From the NCBI GenBank assembly GCA_019637995.1, contig JAHBUQ010000002.1:573428-637427 (forward strand): a DNA stretch of 64,000 nucleotides. The letters are read 5' to 3'. This DNA is from Ignavibacteriota bacterium (GTDB lineage: Bacteria > Bacteroidota > Ignavibacteria > Kapaibacteriales > UBA2268). Shown here in pieces: positions 24,752 through 32,931 of the stretch; the stretch's first letter is position 1; every line of letters starts with the position of its first letter. The notes under the pieces were generated by a model. That model had not been told where the DNA came from, ran no database searches, and saw only the letters and a list, made by a program, of their open reading frames with translations. Position numbers and translations under genes: made by a program.

Positions 24752-25927
24752 TAAACCAAATCCACCATCCTGATAATCAACTGATGATGTATTATAAGTG
24801 CCGACGAATATTCCATCATCAAGACAACTTAACATGGGTATATCGCCCGCAAAATCACCACTCATAAGTGATTTACCATGACTCCATTCGCTTGACATAT
24901 TTGGATTTTCATCATTCCAGGTCTCTCCGCCATCGTATGTGGAAAGTATTTTTCCGATTCTACCTAATACAAATCCGTGAAGTGAATCACGAAAGAACAA
25001 ATTATTAAGTTCAAATACAAATGGGTCAGAATATGCAAGTTGAACCTTCCAGTTTAAACCACCATCCGTTGTTTTATAGACATAGGATGAATCATTACCA
25101 ATTCTACCACTACCTACTGCCCAACCAATTTTGTCATTTACAAAGTCGAAGCGTATGACATAATATACTGGTTGTTCATGTGTATCGTTATCACATAAAG
25201 TAAAAAAGTCCCATGATTTTCCACGATTGCTTGTTTTTGCTATTCCTGATTTACTTATAAAGACAAATTGACTGGGATTATGATAAAATTTAACATAAAG
25301 TAAAAAATTATTACTGTCAATCATATATAATGGATTCCCAGCACCAAGTCCTAATGCCATTATATAGCCGTCAGGTTTATGTTCCAAAGGACCCGGAATA
25401 CTATCAAAAGTATTCCACCCGTCTCTGGTGAAAAACATTTGTTTTGAGGTTGAAGCTACACCATAATTTGTATCAACCATAGATATATGTCTTATACCTG
25501 AAGCATATAAATTTTCTTCTTCCCATTCTTCATGAAGTATAAGACGAACTGTATCCATAGTTTTAAAATCGTCCTTTGTTCTTCGTATCATACCTCGGTC
25601 TGATGCCAAAAAAACATGCCCGTTAAAAGGTGCAGCAATTTCATACGCTTTAGAATATTTAGGTCGGGGAAATGTATCCACTTTTGTATAAAACTCATTC
25701 AACTTACTTCGCCAAAGTCTTTGTGGATTCTCTGATTTCAAAACTCCTGTATAACCTTGCATAGCTGTAAGACAATAACAATTACTGTTATCTGCACATA
25801 TCAGACTTCGGTACATCATATCTTTTGCAGGAATATTTTTCTGTGCCCAAGTGATTTCTGCAAATGAGTTATTTATATAAGAAAGCAATATTAAAATAAC
25901 AAGTATAAGCAATCTGTGGAAAATCAT
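24494..25927 (-). CDS. Secreted YCF48/Asp-box-like protein with T9SS sorting domain
   Basis: 477 residues. Signal peptide (FHRLLILVILILLSYINNSFA), a propeller-like body with Asp-box-like motifs (KTSNRGKSWDFF, KTTDGGLNWKVQ, STYDGGETWNDE), and a sorting domain identical over its last ~85 residues to that of 19304-20713. AAGGAG lies 6 nt before the ATG, and the gene starts 23 bp after the repeat protein's stop. It is the paralog in the first array unit of the gene at 19304. Extracellular function unknown. Confidence 0.82.
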   Translation of the reverse strand: MIFHRLLILVILILLSYINNSFAEITWAQKNIPAKDMMYRSLICADNSNCYCLTAMQGYTGVLKSENPQRLWRSKLNEFYTKVDTFPRPKYSKAYEIAAPFNGHVFLASDRGMIRRTKDDFKTMDTVRLILHEEWEEENLYASGIRHISMVDTNYGVASTSKQMFFTRDGWNTFDSIPGPLEHKPDGYIMALGLGAGNPLYMIDSNNFLLYVKFYHNPSQFVFISKSGIAKTSNRGKSWDFFTLCDNDTHEQPVYYVIRFDFVNDKIGWAVGSGRIGNDSSYVYKTTDGGLNWKVQLAYSDPFVFELNNLFFRDSLHGFVLGRIGKILSTYDGGETWNDENPNMSSEWSHGKSLMSGDFAGDIPMLSCLDDGIFVGTYNTSSVDYQDGGFGLYPNPASDYITISIPEINPTVNRRVDGLVDKVQIFDMLGIEVISTPSAALTPTGEGNLRIDVSHLPAGVYFIRIGSYFDKFIKMER

Positions 25928-25950
25928 TAGTTTCTCCTTTTTATTAGTGT

Positions 25951-27706
25951 CTATTTTATAATAATAATTTTGTCGGATTTGATAACAACACCATCAAAAT
26001 AAATATTATAAAAATAAATACCGTTATTCAAATCTGAAAAATCGAATTCTTCATTTGTTACATTATTAGTTGTTTTCAATTGAATATTCTTAATTACTCT
26101 GCCCTGTAGATCGAATATTTTAATAGAAGCACTCGTAATGTCCGGTTTAAAGTAAGTAAGTCCTAATTTTGAATTAACCCATTGAGTATGTATTTCCTTG
26201 TTATTTAAATTCTTAATAATATTTTTATTTAACATAATATTCTCATACACTGGGGGAGACCATGGTTCTATTTCAAGGGAATCTAACCAGTTACAATTAG
26301 GAGCACAGTCAAATTGTCTTCCATAAATGTCAGTAGTCTTAATAGAATCACAATTGCTGTGAAGTGGTCCAATATCACGATAAACTCTAATACCATCAGG
26401 ATACCTACAAACTTTAATTGGGATAAAACAACAGTCTGTAGAATCACATTTCACATGATGAAGTATTGAGTCGCGAACGAATATGGGAAATGGATTTTGA
26501 GTTGGGTCAGGCATTGGGTCTGGAAATACGATTTTCCAATAATACAAATAGTATGACGCCCAACAGCCACCTGAACCTACCTGCCAAGTAGTATCACATT
26601 GACCTGGATCTTGAGGTTGAAATTGCATCTGATTTTCATAAACAATAAAATTAAAAGCCTTTCTCATTAATGAAGCATTATTATAACTGCTACTACATCC
26701 CGGGCCACTTATCGAAATCATAGTAATTTCTAATTCCTGTTTACCACAGTTGTCTCTTGTATAATAGTAAATTTTCGCGTTACAATCAACATCCAATGGC
26801 ATATCAATTGTTCTCAAATCCCATATTCCTGCACAATCTGTTGAACAAGGGTCAGGAACATCAGGATCAGGTGCTATAGTAGTATCACATATTGCTTCAG
26901 CAAACATCTCACAAGCTTCCGGGTCATTAGGATAGCGTTGCAGCATTATCGCCGGTGATGTAGTTGTACCATAAGGCATACAACCATCATACATCGAAAT
27001 AGGTTCATTTGTAAGACTTCTGTTTATATTAATATCATTAATGCCTTGTGGGATATTTTCATAAGAGTAATATTTATAACAAGTAATATTCTCAGGTATA
27101 TTTAGGGTATGAACGTATCGGCATCCATCAGGACAACTTGGGTCTGCAAAAGCTTGAACGGTAAACCAAGTATTTTGATGAGGAGGACATTCGCAGCACT
27201 GGCTGGCATCAGTTTCAAAGGTAAATGAATTCCACCCTTCTTCGCGATAGAATCCTGTATTACACCAGTACTTATTTTCATCTCCCGTATCAACAACCGA
27301 AACTCTGAATTTTAAAATAGTTTCCCCATTTTCAGGACAAATAATGAACTTAACTGTATCATTATAAACTCCTTCTAAATGTTTTGTTTCATATTGTTGG
27401 GTAACAGGATTATAGTATTGGAACTTAAAATTGGCGTCACAATCCAGGTTGTATGCAGAAATCTCAACACAGCAATTGTCAGCCGGTCTATAATCTACAC
27501 TGACACACCAACAACAAACTCCTTCGGGACACGTTGTTAAAGAGTATGAATTATGATAACAAATCATAATTGCAACTATTATTGTAAAGAATAAAGTAGA
27601 ACCATTAAACCTGCTCTGCTGCTCTGCTGCTCTGCTGCTCTGCTGCTCTGCTGCTCTGCTGCTCTGCAGCTCTGCGAGCAGCTACTAAGTAAATATTCGA
27701 CATCAT
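25951..27706 (-). CDS. Cys-rich secreted protein with octanucleotide repeat, out of frame (phase OFF)
   Basis: Paralog of 20772-22538. The ATG at 27706 (GGAGG upstream) reads MMSNIYLVAARRAAEQQSSR... and then stops at TAA 27605-27607, after 33 codons. The long downstream frame is open from the repeat tract: it reads through a signal peptide (RFNGSTLFFTIIVAIMICY) into 538 further residues of Cys-rich sequence (CCWCVSVD, NCCVEI, SQCCECP, QPGQCDTTWQVGSGGCWA) and ends in a sorting domain (IKIFDLQGRVIKN ... LNNGIYFYNIYFDG). The two frames differ by one base; adding one 8-bp unit, or losing two, joins them. The Met at 27567 lies inside the signal peptide and is unlikely to be a real start. The rest of the reading frame is intact, arguing for a switch rather than decay. 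Confidence 0.8.
27611..27675 (-). repeat. Octanucleotide simple sequence repeat, about 8 units with one variant
   Basis: Six perfect 8-bp units (27618-27665), a seven-base partial unit on the downstream side and one unit with a T-to-A change next to the start codon (27666-27673). Same unit and position as at 22441-22507, but the total length leaves the gene out of frame. Confidence 0.95.
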
Positions 27707-27735
27707 AAAAAATCCTCCAAAAATTTATAAAATTG

Positions 27736-27758
27736 GTACAAATTTTGTTAATTTGTAC
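27736..27758 (-). promoter_or_regulatory. Inverted repeat GTACAAAT-N7-ATTTGTAC in leader of repeat protein
   Basis: Second copy of the element at 22568-22590, identical in sequence and in position relative to the start codon. Confidence 0.5.
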
Positions 27759-27885
27759 ATGATAAAGCCCCAAATCATTAAAATAAATTATCAAAGTGCT
27801 GATTCCTATATGCAACTTAATTCATTTTCAATTAATTTCCAAATTTTATTTTAAAATATTTTAAATGTTTTCCATTTTTATAAAA

Positions 27886-27918
27886 AAATCCACCGTATAT
27901 TTTTCATACGATGGATTT
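27886..27918 (-). terminator. norZ terminator
   Basis: A stem of 12 pairs out of 13 with a 7-nt loop, followed on the minus strand by a run of seven T. It lies 24 bp past the norZ stop. Confidence 0.88.
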
Positions 27919-27941
27919 ATTTTTATCTGCGATAGTTCTTT

Positions 27942-30170
27942 CTACTTTCTATTAACTTTTAATGTCAATACGAACCAGGCAAATCCGATTGCACCAATTG
28001 CGAAAATAGTATCACCAAAAACACGCATCCACTTGAAGAAACCTACAACCGGTGTCTGCAAAAATTCAGCTGAACGTGCATACCATAATCCGTGATTTAC
28101 ACTTGCTATTGTCTGCAAAAGTCCGACCGGAAGCAAACTGAGTAATGCCATTGCCGCAAGACCAATATTTATACTCCAGAATGAATATTTTAACAGTTTC
28201 TCATTCCACGCGATCTCTGTATTCATACTGCGGAGAACAAATAGCATCAATCCGATACCCAACATTCCATATACTCCGAAAAGTGCAGTATGACCGTGGA
28301 GTGGCGTTGTATTTAAGCCCTGCATATAGTATAATGCAATAGGCGGATTAATCAAAAAGCCAAAAATTCCGGCACCTACAAGATTCCAAAAGGCAACTGC
28401 AATGAAGCTGTATATTGCCCATTTATATTTTTCAAGCCAAACAGTTGCTTTACTTATTTTCAGATTATGAAATACTTCAAAGCCAATCATCACAAGAGGC
28501 ACGACCTCCAGAGCGCTGAATGTTGCTCCAAGAGCCAGTACTTCGATTGGTGTTCCCGAAAAATACAGGTGATGAAATGTACCTAATATACCACCGGACA
28601 GGAATACTGTAGTAGATGTTAATGATGCGACTGTTGCGGTCTTTATTTTAAGCAAACCAAGTTTCACAAATAAGAATGCAATTACAACAGTTGCAAAAAC
28701 TTCAAAGAAACCTTCAACCCAGAGATGTACCACCCACCAGCGCCAGTACTCAGTAATAGCAAGATGAGTGCGCTGTCCCCACATCAATCCTGCACCATAG
28801 AAAAGAGCTATTGCGATGATTGATATTGCAAAAAGTATCAGCAAGGGTTTGTTCTCATCAGCTTTTTTGATGGCAGGCATAAGTGGTCTGAACATCAGTA
28901 CTAACCATATTATTAAACCTACGAAGAGGAATATCTGCCAGAATCGCCCTAAATCAACATATTCCAAACCTTGGTGACCGAACCAGAAGTTTGCAGTATA
29001 ACCTAATTTCTGCATAATTCCGAACCATTGACCTGCAAGAGAGCCGACAACTATAATTAAAAGAGCTATAAACAGGAAATTCACCCCAAATTTTTGATAT
29101 TTCGGCTCATAACCTGAAATAGCCGGAGCAATGAACATTCCGGTTGCAAGCCATGAAGTAGCAATCCAGAATATCCCAAGCTGAACGTGCCAGGTACGTG
29201 TAAGACTGTAAGGCATAAAATCAGCAATCGGGATTGAATAGAAAGCCTGACCTTCAACACCATAGTGAGCTGTTACAATACCTGAAATTATCTGTGCTAC
29301 AATTAACAATACCACAACCCACAAATATTTCAGTATTGCATGCATTGATGGGGTGATGGTAAGTCCAGCCATCGGATTAGTAACTGGATAGGAATCAGGG
29401 TGGTCTTCTTTCGTAGATGCATGCAGGAATATCATTCCACCAATACCGGCTATAAGCATAATTACGCTGAAACCTGTCCAGAGCATAAGACTTCCTGCCG
29501 GTTTATTTTCTACTAATTCTTCGTGGGGCCAGTTATTAGTATAGGATATATCCTGTCCGGGACGTTGAGTTACTGCCGCCCATGCAGTCCAGAAGAAGAA
29601 CGCATTTAACTTTTCCATTCTATCTTCATCCTGGATTGTATTATTTTTCATTGCATACGCTTTTCGCAACTCGAGATACTCAGGGTCATTCATAAAGAGC
29701 TTTCTGTAATGCTCGCTGTTTGACTGATATGCTCTTGCTCTGACTTCAGATATTGCTACAGTTTCTGTTTCAGGGTCGTAAGAATTGAATCTTATGTCCT
29801 TGATTAATCTCGCTTTCAGTGCTGCTTTCTTTTCGACATCAAGTTTTTCATACTCAACGCCAAATTCGGCTCTACTAAAGTCATTCAGTATAAAAACTGC
29901 TTCTCTGTGGAGCCAGTCTGCTGTCCAGTCCGGAGCAATGTATGCTCCATGTCCCCAAACAGAGCCCAGTTGCTGACCACCCGTAGAATGCCATACATTT
30001 TGTCCGTCAAGTATGTCTTCGCTTTCTGCAATCAGATTGCCGTTAGCATCTATTATCTTCAAAGGGATGGGCGGTTTTTCACGGTAGATTTCTCCGCCAT
30101 AATAAAGCAATACGGCGAACGAAATACCGATTACTGCACTTAAAATATACCAGTATTTTTTGTAACTCAT
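27942..30170 (-). CDS. norZ: Quinol-dependent nitric oxide reductase
   Basis: 742 residues from the ATG at 30170, which has GGAG 8 nt upstream; an in-frame ATG at 30209 lacks one. A single-chain qNOR: a membrane anchor (YILSAVIGISFAVLLYYGG), a periplasmic cytochrome-c-like extension without a haem CxxCH motif (GQNVWHSTGGQQLGSVWGHGAYIAPDW), then about 12 NorB-type membrane segments with metal-ligand regions VVHLWVEGFFEV and GTFHHLYFSG, and HGHTALFGVYG. It reduces nitric oxide to nitrous oxide with electrons from the quinol pool, for detoxification or denitrification. It is divergent from a TetR gene that may control it, and upstream of the secreted-protein array with a terminator between. Confidence 0.93.
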   Translation of the reverse strand: MSYKKYWYILSAVIGISFAVLLYYGGEIYREKPPIPLKIIDANGNLIAESEDILDGQNVWHSTGGQQLGSVWGHGAYIAPDWTADWLHREAVFILNDFSRAEFGVEYEKLDVEKKAALKARLIKDIRFNSYDPETETVAISEVRARAYQSNSEHYRKLFMNDPEYLELRKAYAMKNNTIQDEDRMEKLNAFFFWTAWAAVTQRPGQDISYTNNWPHEELVENKPAGSLMLWTGFSVIMLIAGIGGMIFLHASTKEDHPDSYPVTNPMAGLTITPSMHAILKYLWVVVLLIVAQIISGIVTAHYGVEGQAFYSIPIADFMPYSLTRTWHVQLGIFWIATSWLATGMFIAPAISGYEPKYQKFGVNFLFIALLIIVVGSLAGQWFGIMQKLGYTANFWFGHQGLEYVDLGRFWQIFLFVGLIIWLVLMFRPLMPAIKKADENKPLLILFAISIIAIALFYGAGLMWGQRTHLAITEYWRWWVVHLWVEGFFEVFATVVIAFLFVKLGLLKIKTATVASLTSTTVFLSGGILGTFHHLYFSGTPIEVLALGATFSALEVVPLVMIGFEVFHNLKISKATVWLEKYKWAIYSFIAVAFWNLVGAGIFGFLINPPIALYYMQGLNTTPLHGHTALFGVYGMLGIGLMLFVLRSMNTEIAWNEKLLKYSFWSINIGLAAMALLSLLPVGLLQTIASVNHGLWYARSAEFLQTPVVGFFKWMRVFGDTIFAIGAIGFAWFVLTLKVNRK

Positions 30171-30194
30171 AGTAATTCTCCAAAAGTTTTTTAA

Positions 30195-30214
30195 ATCAGA
30201 CAAATTCATCTGAT
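30195..30214 (-). promoter_or_regulatory. Inverted repeat in the norZ leader
   Basis: ATCAGA and TCTGAT flank an 8-nt spacer just upstream of the norZ Shine-Dalgarno. Separately, the direct repeat TACGTT occurs at 30362-30367 and 30371-30376, nearer the TetR gene. Both lie in the 250-bp divergent region; either could be a regulator site, but neither is proven. Confidence 0.3.
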
Positions 30215-30420
30215 ATAAAAATACGACTATTTATTTAATTTTCCAATTAATTAATTATTTTTATAAAAAGTTTTAATATTATTGTTTACGAGAACTTGAA
30301 AAAGAAAATAATTTTTTATTATTAAATCATTATACAATGCTTATAATATATTTATTATCAATACGTTAACTACGTTATATTTAAATAACATTGTTGCTTA
30401 TTATTAAAGGAATTATTAAA

Positions 30421-30990
30421 ATGTCTAAAAAGGATATTCAAACAGAGAGATTACTCCGTTACTTTCTGGAAAGTACAAAGAATATTATTAAATCTGAGGG
30501 AGTAGATGCTCTAACAGTCAGAAGTATTGCTGATAATGCAGGATACTCATTTGGTACACTGTATAAATATTTTAAAGATATCAAGGAGTTAGTAACTCAA
30601 AGCGGACTTGAATTTATTGCAGAATGTGAAGAATATGTTCTTGAAAATACTCCTGAAAGCACTAATCCATCCGACAGAATTAAGTTTAAATCCGGTAAGT
30701 ATATTGAATATTTTGTTCAATATAGCGGTATTTATAATTTATTATTTTTATCAGGAAAAAAATCAATTGGTGATATTAAAAATTATAATCATGCATTACT
30801 GAAAATGCACCAAAATGTATTTGGTACAGAGTTCGGGAGTATATTTGGTGATAAATCCAGAGAAATGCTTGATTTGTTTATAAATATTATCAATGGCGGA
30901 TTACTTCTGTACAACAATAGGCTTTATCCCGAAACATTTTCGGAATTCAGGCAAAGAATAAATTTCCAGATTGAATTTTTACTCAAGTAA
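30421..30990 (+). CDS. TetR-family transcriptional regulator
   Basis: 189 residues from the ATG at 30421 (AAAGGA upstream; an ATG at 30391 adds a hydrophobic stub). The N-terminal helix-turn-helix is typical: ALTVRSIADNAGYSFGTLYKYFKDIKELV. The C-terminal ligand domain is not recognisable. It is divergent from norZ with 250 bp between starts, so control of norZ is a fair inference; the ligand is unknown. Its 3' end overlaps the end of trmD by 12 bp (convergent). Confidence 0.85.
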   Translation: MSKKDIQTERLLRYFLESTKNIIKSEGVDALTVRSIADNAGYSFGTLYKYFKDIKELVTQSGLEFIAECEEYVLENTPESTNPSDRIKFKSGKYIEYFVQYSGIYNLLFLSGKKSIGDIKNYNHALLKMHQNVFGTEFGSIFGDKSREMLDLFINIINGGLLLYNNRLYPETFSEFRQRINFQIEFLLK

Positions 30991-31665
30991 ATAAGGTTTT
31001 CTGAGCTTTGTTTTTTCAATTGATTTTTCAATTTCCCAATCACGGATTTTTTTCGGGTCACCTGAAAGGAGAATCTCCGGTACTTTTTTGCCGCGGAAAT
31101 CAGCCGGTCTTGTATATCTTGGCGGCTCAAGAAGACCATCCTGATATGAATCTTCAAGAGCTGAAGATAAATCTCCGAGCACTCCCGGAAGTAGTCTTAC
31201 GATAGCATCAGTAAGAACAATAGCCGGGAGCTCTCCACCGCTCAGTACATAGTCACCGACCGAGATTTCGCGTGTTACGAAAGTATCGCGAATCCTCTGG
31301 TCAATACCTTTGTAGTGTCCGGCGATAATTATAATATTTGATTTAAGTGATAGTTCATTGCAAATTGTTTGATTTAGATTTTCACCATCAGCTGACATAT
31401 AGATAATTTCATTGTAATCACGTTCTTCTTTCAGCTTTTCGATACAATCGAAAACCGGCTGACATTTAATAAGCATACCGGCAGCACCACCAAAGGGATA
31501 ATCATCTATATGTTTAAATTTATTATCAGCATAGTCATGCAAATTGTGCAAAATAATCTCCGCAATGCCTTTGTTTCTGGCATTTTTGATGATGCTTGCA
31601 TTAATTGCTGATTCCATTATTTCAGGCACAGCCGAGAGAATATCAATTCTAATCAATTGAATCAT
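30979..31665 (-). CDS. trmD: tRNA (guanine-N1-)-methyltransferase
   Basis: 228 residues from the ATG at 31665. TrmD SPOUT features: RIDILSAVPEIMES at the start, DDYPFGGAAGMLIKCQPVF, AGHYKGIDQRI (the knot motif, usually GRYEGVDER) and EISVGDYVLSGGELPA. It methylates G37 of tRNAs with the S-adenosylmethionine cofactor to prevent frameshifting. The start overlaps the end of rimM by 17 bp, the usual rimM-trmD coupling. The family's rpsP and rplS are not here. Confidence 0.93.
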   Translation of the reverse strand: MIQLIRIDILSAVPEIMESAINASIIKNARNKGIAEIILHNLHDYADNKFKHIDDYPFGGAAGMLIKCQPVFDCIEKLKEERDYNEIIYMSADGENLNQTICNELSLKSNIIIIAGHYKGIDQRIRDTFVTREISVGDYVLSGGELPAIVLTDAIVRLLPGVLGDLSSALEDSYQDGLLEPPRYTRPADFRGKKVPEILLSGDPKKIRDWEIEKSIEKTKLRKPYLLE

Positions 31666-32194
31666 TGCCTGCACCTGTTTTTGGCTCTTCAAGTTCTTCA
31701 ACTCCATCAGGCAGATTTAGAAATAATTTTCCGGCGTTCAGATCAATATCTGCAATAAATTCTTCAACAAAGGGAAGACTAAGTATTGTCAACCCTGTAT
31801 CAATAACGATAACATCATTTGCCGGAAGCATAATCAAATCAGCGACCAGTCCGATTTCATTTTTGGTAGAATTATCAATTGCCATAAGCCCGACAATTTC
31901 ATGAGAAAAAGTCGTTTCGGGATTGCTTTTCTTAAGCATATCTTCTTCAACGAAAACACCCATTTCCATAAGCGCCTTGGTTCTTTCATCACTTGTGATT
32001 CCTTCAAGCCTTAGCTTAGCACTTCTCTTGCCTGATTTCCAATAGACTAATTTATACTTATGTGAAAATCTTTCAGAATATCCGACTGATACATCAATAT
32101 CAGCCGGAACTTCAATTCTCTCGGCTATGAGATTGCTAACACTCATTTCGCCGTTAAATCCACGTTTGTCGGTAATTACACCTAACATCACCAT
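31649..32194 (-). CDS. rimM: Ribosome maturation factor RimM
   Basis: 181 residues. Begins MVMLGVITDKRGFNGEMSV, the RimM N-terminal pattern (GxIxxxxGxxGEV), followed by a PRC-barrel half (HEIVGLMAIDNSTKNEIGLVADLIMLPANDVIVI) and LPFVEEFIADID near the end. RimM helps assemble the 30S subunit head. It starts 2 bp after the UPF0316 gene and overlaps trmD, forming a three-gene run. Confidence 0.92.
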   Translation of the reverse strand: MVMLGVITDKRGFNGEMSVSNLIAERIEVPADIDVSVGYSERFSHKYKLVYWKSGKRSAKLRLEGITSDERTKALMEMGVFVEEDMLKKSNPETTFSHEIVGLMAIDNSTKNEIGLVADLIMLPANDVIVIDTGLTILSLPFVEEFIADIDLNAGKLFLNLPDGVEELEEPKTGAGNDSID

Positions 32195-32196
32195 AT

Positions 32197-32793
32197 TTAT
32201 TTTTTCCTCGTTATAAATCTGAAATACTTGCCTGCAAACATTGGATTGGTTTGCGAGGGAAATACCCCTCCACTAACAAATTTGACATCCTCAATTGTAT
32301 AAAAAGCATTAGGATTATAATGCTTGATTGATTGGATAAGATCAGCACTGCTTGAGCGTTTAATAACAAGAAATATTACTTTGACGTCTCCATTTTGACC
32401 TTCTGCGTCAATGACTGTTGCAGGATGGTTGGACTCTCTCAGATGTCTTACAAGTTCGGTAGCATCTTTATAAGTTATCACTCTAACAATAACAAATCCC
32501 AAAGATAATTTCTCTTCCAAAACAATCCCAAAATAAGTGCCCGTGGCAAATCCCATAGAATAAGCAAAATAGTAATAAAAGTTATTGAGATTAAGCATAA
32601 TCTGGCTTACAGCGATAATCCATATAAATGATTCCAGAAATCCTAAAATAGGTGCAATCTTCTTCAATCCCTTTGCAATGAGTATAATTCTTATGGTTCC
32701 TATACTGACATCTAAAATTCTTGCAAGAAAAATTAAAAATGGTATCAAGAACCATGAAGTAAATACGTCTCCAAAAATATCTGATAAGTTCAA
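32197..32793 (-). CDS. UPF0316/DUF2179 membrane protein
   Basis: 198 residues: three hydrophobic segments in the first ~95 residues (WFLIPFLIFLARILDVSIGTIRIILIAKG, FLESFIWIIAVSQIM, FAYSMGFATGTYFGIVLEEKL), then a soluble DUF2179-like domain (ATVIDAEGQNGDVKVIFLVIKR, FYTIEDVKFV). The pattern, including FLARILDVSIGTIRII, is that of the UPF0316 (YebE-type) family, whose function is unknown. It is the first gene of the run with rimM and trmD and divergent from nuoF. Confidence 0.85.
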   Translation of the reverse strand: MNLSDIFGDVFTSWFLIPFLIFLARILDVSIGTIRIILIAKGLKKIAPILGFLESFIWIIAVSQIMLNLNNFYYYFAYSMGFATGTYFGIVLEEKLSLGFVIVRVITYKDATELVRHLRESNHPATVIDAEGQNGDVKVIFLVIKRSSSADLIQSIKHYNPNAFYTIEDVKFVSGGVFPSQTNPMFAGKYFRFITRKK

Positions 32794-32931
32794 TTTAAAT
32801 AATTATTTTTATTTTTGTAACAAAACTGATTGTAAAATTAAGTAAATTTGCTTATTTTTCAAATTTGTATTTTACAAAAATGAAAAATATTTTTAAAAAT
32901 ATGAAATTATATAATTTTTCGAGTAATAAAT

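Larger units (their letters stand above)
27674..28360 (-). repeat. 687-bp duplicated block, copy 2 (part of intact norZ plus leader)
   Basis: Source or sister of the block at 22506-23192, offset 5168 bp. Here the norZ portion is continuous with the full-length gene. Confidence 0.95.

Noticed and set aside
27579-27815. Open frame of 78 codons covering the octamer repeat
   Set aside because: It reads the repeat in a frame that matches neither the real ATG at 27706 nor the downstream protein; its start lies in the leader without a Shine-Dalgarno. The matching frame at 22429-22647 is rejected likewise.
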